Below are positions 4,854 to 9,089 of a DNA stretch of 9,089 nucleotides, piece after piece. The translations under genes and the position numbers were made by a program. Within the stretch, counting starts at the first letter, position 1. Every line of letters begins with the position of its first letter. This DNA comes from Clostridiales bacterium (lineage in GTDB: Bacteria; Bacillota; Clostridia; Oscillospirales; Oscillospiraceae), in contig SFIL01000053.1 of assembly GCA_004556205.1 (NCBI GenBank), positions 1 through 9,089 of the forward strand. The letters are read 5' to 3'. The notes beneath the pieces were generated by a model that had not been told where the DNA came from, searched no databases, and saw nothing but the letters and a program-made list of their open reading frames with translations.

Positions 4854-5870
4854 TCAGTATGACATGACCGTCGGGGCAAGAGAAAGCTCCCCTTCGGTGA
4901 CACCGTATGTCTGAAACAGGCTTTGGGCGGCGGGGTGCTCAACAGGCAGGCGCAGGCGCAGGCGCGTCTTTCCGCGCCTCCTTGCAAGGCTGACCGCCTC
5001 GCCCAAAAGCTGCGCCGACAAGCCCCGCCCGCGGAACTCCGGCAAGAGCGCAAGCCGCGTAAGCTCGTCCGTCTTCTCGTCAATTGAGCGCAGAACAAGC
5101 ACGCCCGTCGGTTCATTCACGAGCACGGAAACGCGCGTAAGCTCTCCCCGCGCCGTTTCAAGGGCGGCAAGCAGCGCCGCGTCCTCCTCCTGCGCGTCGC
5201 GGTACCACATATTAAAATCCTTATGCTCGCCGCCGCGCCACCACTGCTGTCTGCCCAAGGTTGAGATCTCCGGCGGCAGATGCGACGCATCGTTTAAGTA
5301 CTCCAATTGATAGCCTGCGCCGTCCCACAGCAGCTTCGTCACGGCGGTGTTTTCGCTGTGCGGCAAATCGCGCTTCTCGGGGAAGAACAGCCGCTGCTGC
5401 ACGCCGCGCAGAACCATGCCGTGCGAGAAGATCGCGACGGTCTGCCCCTCGTGGCGGCGCGCGACCTCCTCCAATGCCTCCAAAAAGCGCCCCGTGTAGG
5501 TCGCAAAGCGTTCGCTGCCCTCGACCGACCAGCTCTGCGGGTCATGGGAAAAGGCGCGGTTGCGCATCGGGTCGGTGTGATCCAGCCAGCCGAAGGGGTT
5601 ATCCTCCCACACACCGCAATTCAGCTCCCGAAAGCGCGGCTCCTTGCAAAGCGGAAGCTGCTTCGGCTTGCAGATTGCGCCCGCCGTCGTGCAGGTGCGC
5701 GTTAGGTCGCTGGCATACACCGCGTCAATAGAAACGGTTTCAAACCGCTTCGCCAGTGCCGCGATCTGCTTCAATCCGTTCGGCGTGACATTGGAATCGT
5801 ACTGCCCATGCAGGCGGCGGAAGACGTTGCCCTCCGCCTCGGCGTGGCGGATCAGGTAAAGCGTTGTCAT
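4854..5870 (-). CDS. Bifunctional histidine phosphatase / GNAT acetyltransferase
   Basis: A 338-residue fusion. Residues 1 to about 195 form a phosphoglycerate-mutase-type histidine phosphatase: LIRHAEAEGN gives R8 and the phosphorylated H9, SDLTRT gives R58, FREL gives the acid E82, and FSHG gives H150, so all expected catalytic residues are present. After a linker containing TLGRQQWWRGGEHKDFNMWY, residues of about 225-338 form a GNAT N-acetyltransferase domain with the acetyl-CoA loop FRGRGLS (279-285) following the strand ELTRLALLPE. This two-domain architecture is known in Firmicute annotation; substrates of both halves are unknown to me. The ATG overlaps the pyrF stop as ATGA, so translation is coupled to pyrF. 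Small phosphorylated metabolites are likely substrates of the first half (inference). The ORF is intact. Confidence 0.88.
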   Translation of the reverse strand: MTTLYLIRHAEAEGNVFRRLHGQYDSNVTPNGLKQIAALAKRFETVSIDAVYASDLTRTCTTAGAICKPKQLPLCKEPRFRELNCGVWEDNPFGWLDHTDPMRNRAFSHDPQSWSVEGSERFATYTGRFLEALEEVARRHEGQTVAIFSHGMVLRGVQQRLFFPEKRDLPHSENTAVTKLLWDGAGYQLEYLNDASHLPPEISTLGRQQWWRGGEHKDFNMWYRDAQEEDAALLAALETARGELTRVSVLVNEPTGVLVLRSIDEKTDELTRLALLPEFRGRGLSAQLLGEAVSLARRRGKTRLRLRLPVEHPAAQSLFQTYGVTEGELSLAPTVMSY

Positions 5871-6790
5871 AGAATCACCACATATTTGGAAATATCGTTT
5901 TTCATCTTTTCGGCTGCCTGATAGGCAAAGTCAAGATAGTCCGTGCCGTCGCTGCCCTCCTTCTGCCATGCGCAGATGATCGACCGCGAGGCGGAGATGA
6001 TCGCGCCGTGTCCGAAGCGGTCAAAGGCAAACTGCACGTTTTTCGCCGTGCCGCCCTGCGCGCCGTAGCCCGGGACAAGGAAAAACAGGCGGTCATATTT
6101 TTCGCGCAGGAGCTTCATCGTCTGCGGGAAGGTCGCGCCGACAACCGCGCCCAGCTCGCTGTAGCCGTATTTGCCGAACAGACCGTCGCTCCAGCGCATG
6201 GCAAGATCCGCCATCGCGGTATATACCACGCGGTCGCCCGAGAGCAGATCCTGCACCTCGCGGGAGGACTTGTTCGAGGTCTTGAGCAGCATGAAAATAT
6301 TCTTGCCCTCGTGCTTGCAGTAGGGCAGGAAGGGCTTAATGCCGTCGCTGCCGAGATAGCCGTTGACGGTCAATGCGTCGCACTCATACAGCTTATGCGC
6401 CGTCTCCCCGACGGGGACCGTGCCGAACATCGCCTGTGCGTAAATTTCCGCCACACTGCCGACGTCGCCGCGCATGGAGTCGATCAGCACATAGTAGCCG
6501 CGCTCCTTGGCATAACGGCTGATCGCCTGCATTTTTGCGATGCCGTCCGCGCCGAGACCTTCAAAGCAGGCGCTTTGAAGCTTGACTGCGGGTACCAGCC
6601 CGCAGAGACGGTCGAGCAGCTCCGTGCAGAAGCGGTAATACGCCTCCGCCGCGCCCTGCACGGTCTGCCCATGCGCGGCGTAAGCGTCCTTCACGATATG
6701 CGGCGGCAGGATCGGAAGATAGGGGTCTAACCCGAGCATCACGGGATTTTTCAGTTTTCGGATGCGTTCCTGCAAAGCGTCGATCGACAT
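5867..6790 (-). CDS. pyrF: Orotidine-5'-phosphate decarboxylase, with catalytic Lys replaced by Met
   Basis: A 307-residue protein of the long (type 2) orotidine-5'-phosphate decarboxylase class, which converts OMP to UMP in the last step of de novo pyrimidine synthesis. Visible signatures are LGLDP (D22), the strand-2 lysine VPAVKLQSA (K70), the beta-3 motif IDSMRGDVGS (103-112), LVPGYGAQGG (238-247) and the phosphate-binding ISASRS (265-270, R269). The beta-3 motif should be D-x-K-x-x-D; here D104 and D109 remain but position 106 is Met (codon at 6475-6473), so the proton-donating lysine is absent. The frame extends to 6904, but the ATG at 6790 is preferred: AAAGGAGGG lies 7 nt upstream and the upstream codons have no family match. 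First gene of a four-gene operon, overlapping the next by ATGA. Family assignment is firm; decarboxylase activity is in doubt. Confidence 0.88.
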   Translation of the reverse strand: MSIDALQERIRKLKNPVMLGLDPYLPILPPHIVKDAYAAHGQTVQGAAEAYYRFCTELLDRLCGLVPAVKLQSACFEGLGADGIAKMQAISRYAKERGYYVLIDSMRGDVGSVAEIYAQAMFGTVPVGETAHKLYECDALTVNGYLGSDGIKPFLPYCKHEGKNIFMLLKTSNKSSREVQDLLSGDRVVYTAMADLAMRWSDGLFGKYGYSELGAVVGATFPQTMKLLREKYDRLFFLVPGYGAQGGTAKNVQFAFDRFGHGAIISASRSIICAWQKEGSDGTDYLDFAYQAAEKMKNDISKYVVIL

Positions 6791-6818
6791 AGGGTATCCC
6801 TCCTTTATATTATAAAAT

Positions 6819-6827
6819 AGTATAGCA
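6819..6827 (-). promoter_or_regulatory. Candidate pyrF promoter (extended -10)
   Basis: On the minus strand TGCTATACT spans 6827-6819, an extended -10 (TG-n-TATACT). The -35 zone (about 6847-6842) is only a T-run. Transcription would begin near 6812, giving a leader of about 22 nt that includes the AAAGGAGGG site. A second TATAAT (6814-6809) lies too close to the ribosome binding site to be used. No pyrimidine attenuator is visible. Confidence 0.5.
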
Positions 6828-6872
6828 TAATTTTTCTTCGAAAAAAAGACGATTTTCGACATTTTGCGTTTT

Positions 6873-6891
6873 TTTGCCGCAGCGGGGCAAA
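6873..6891. promoter_or_regulatory. TTTGCC-N7-GGCAAA palindrome between divergent genes
   Basis: A 6-bp inverted repeat (6873-6878 and 6886-6891) in the space between pyrF and the YtxH-like gene. It could be an operator or a chance hairpin. On the plus strand a TATAAT at 6915-6920 follows, but it is very close to the YtxH-like ribosome binding site (6924-6934). Confidence 0.25.
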
Positions 6892-6936
6892 CTATTACCG
6901 CCATACGGCAATTTTATAATATTGGGAGGAAAGGTT

Positions 6937-7089
6937 ATGCAGGTCAAGGGATTTTTACTGACACTGGGCTTGGGAATGGCAGCCGGCGGCGCGGTTGCGC
7001 TGATGCTGCCGCAGCAGTCCACCGCGCGCAAGACCGCGCAGAAGGCGGTCGATAAGCTCGAGCAATCTGTCTCAAGCATGGTGCAGTAA
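6937..7089 (+). CDS. Small YtxH-like membrane protein
   Basis: A 50-residue protein: a short Lys-containing start, a Gly/Ala-rich membrane segment (about 5-24, including LGLGMAAGGAVALML) and an amphipathic, charged tail (PQQSTARKTAQKAVDKLEQSVSSMV). This plan matches the very small YtxH-like or general-stress membrane peptides of Firmicutes, which have a Gly-rich helix followed by a Lys/Ala-rich helix. The frame extends upstream to an ATG at 6874, but the ATG at 6937 has GGGAGGA at 6924-6930, 6 nt away from the start codon, and removes an unlikely N-terminus. The molecular role is not known. It lies upstream of, and on the same strand as, clpB, which has its own promoter. Confidence 0.75.
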   Translation: MQVKGFLLTLGLGMAAGGAVALMLPQQSTARKTAQKAVDKLEQSVSSMVQ

Positions 7090-7100
7090 CGACAAGCCGT

Positions 7101-7124
7101 GGGGCGGACAGCGTCGTCCGCCCC
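7101..7124 (+). repeat. GC-rich hairpin followed by CTAC, after the YtxH-like gene
   Basis: GGGGCGGAC (7101-7109) pairs perfectly with GTCCGCCCC (7116-7124) around a 6-nt loop, starting 11 nt after the stop codon. It lacks a T-tract and shares its design and CTAC flank with the element at 363-381, so it is probably a dispersed repeat that may also slow transcription. Confidence 0.5.
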
Positions 7125-7181
7125 TACCGGTATGCGGCGGAATTATTCACAAATCTTTCAAAAAATCCCGCTTGTAAAGGC

Positions 7182-7209
7182 TTGACAATTTTTAAAAGCG
7201 TGGTATGAT
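7182..7209 (+). promoter_or_regulatory. clpB promoter (sigma-A type, extended -10)
   Basis: A consensus -35 TTGACA (7182-7187), a 16-bp spacer and -10 TATGAT (7204-7209) preceded by TG at 7201-7202, giving an extended -10. Transcription should start near 7216, just upstream of the CIRCE operator. Confidence 0.9.
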
Positions 7210-7223
7210 GTGGACAAAAGAGA

Positions 7224-7250
7224 TTAGCACTCTCGATCGCAGAGTGCTAA
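7224..7250 (+). promoter_or_regulatory. CIRCE operator (HrcA binding site)
   Basis: A perfect TTAGCACTC (7224-7232), nine bases, GAGTGCTAA (7242-7250). This is the consensus CIRCE element bound by the heat-shock repressor HrcA. It begins about 8 nt after the predicted transcription start, where bound HrcA would block clpB transcription under normal conditions. Confidence 0.97.
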
Positions 7251-7448
7251 AAGCAATAGCAAGCACTGATGAAATCGCAAGAGCAGACGACGAGAGATTT
7301 TGCTGCAAGGCAAAGTTCGGAATGCGCGGGAATACTTTGTGTATTTCAAGTTTTTCGAACTGCAGCATTGCGGCAAAAGATCCGTCGGCTGCCGTCAGCC
7401 GATTGGATCAGTGTTTGCTCAGGAACTCTTCCGGAAAGGAGAATCGTT
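7251..7448 (+). promoter_or_regulatory. Long structured 5' leader of clpB
   Basis: About 200 nt lie between CIRCE and the start codon, much more than needed. A composite long helix can form: TTTTGC (7298-7303) with GCAAAA (7373-7378), UGCAA (7304-7308) with the TTGCG at 7368-7372 (one G-U), and AGTTCG (7314-7319) with CGAACT (7356-7361). An inner AATAC/GTATT hairpin is at 7331-7345. A second strong hairpin is 7379-7409 (GATCC/GGATC and TCGGCTG/CAGCCGA). Finally CTCTT (7426-7430) can pair with the Shine-Dalgarno AGGAG (7437-7441). I do not recognise a known riboswitch, and T-box signatures are absent. It may be an RNA regulator or thermometer. Confidence 0.5.

Positions 7449-9089
<1,641 letters not shown>

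Noticed and set aside
6809..6814. TATAAT as the pyrF -10 box
   Set aside because: Transcription would start inside or next to the Shine-Dalgarno, leaving no usable ribosome binding site. The upstream TGCTATACT is better placed.
7251..7448. T-box or known riboswitch in the clpB leader
   Set aside because: No T-box TGG-x-ACCGCG antiterminator sequence or other aptamer core that I know can be found, so the leader is reported only as structured.

Overview
The window looks like chromosomal DNA from a low-oxygen Firmicute of the class Clostridia, probably near Oscillospiraceae/Ruminococcaceae. The evidence is strong AGGAGG-type ribosome binding sites, a perfect CIRCE operator in front of clpB, a DUF4367-type membrane protein, an ECF-transporter S component, an ORF resembling clostridial ferredoxin-thioredoxin reductase catalytic chains, and gaps filled with the dispersed 'GTCATTCTGAG...GAAGAATCT' repeats common in gut Clostridia. 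Coding regions are visibly G+C-rich and gaps are richer in A+T. No rRNA, tRNA, transposase or CRISPR array is visible.

Layout: 1-532 is a gene-poor stretch of hairpins and alternating REP-like repeats. 533-1837 (minus) is a two-gene unit: a DUF4367 single-pass membrane protein followed by a small exported protein whose last codons lie in a 29-bp tandem duplication. 1838-2169 holds the upstream region of that unit and two strong hairpins. 2170-3322 (minus) is a two-gene unit: an ECF S component (vitamin-type uptake) and a class I SAM methyltransferase. 3323-3770 is a second repeat-rich gap. 3771-6790 (minus) is a tight four-gene operon in transcription order: pyrF (overlapping the next gene as ATGA), a histidine phosphatase/GNAT fusion, a 66-residue FTR-like iron-sulfur/disulfide protein, and an HPr-kinase-like P-loop protein. 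Divergent from it, on the plus strand, are a 50-residue YtxH-like membrane peptide (6937-7089) and clpB (7449 to the window end, incomplete), the latter with an extended -10 promoter, CIRCE and a structured 5' leader of about 230 nt.

How the parts work together: clpB is a HrcA-controlled protein disaggregase and its leader may add a post-transcriptional layer. The S component would load a small molecule for an ECF transport module encoded elsewhere, and the coupled methyltransferase may act on that substrate or a derivative. The pyrF operon joins a pyrimidine-synthesis enzyme to three proteins of unknown substrate. The main oddity is that this PyrF has methionine where the catalytic lysine of the D-x-K-x-x-D motif is expected. 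Nothing here is an obvious defence or mobile system; the points most worth checking are the PyrF substitution, the clpB leader and the coherence of the pyrF operon.
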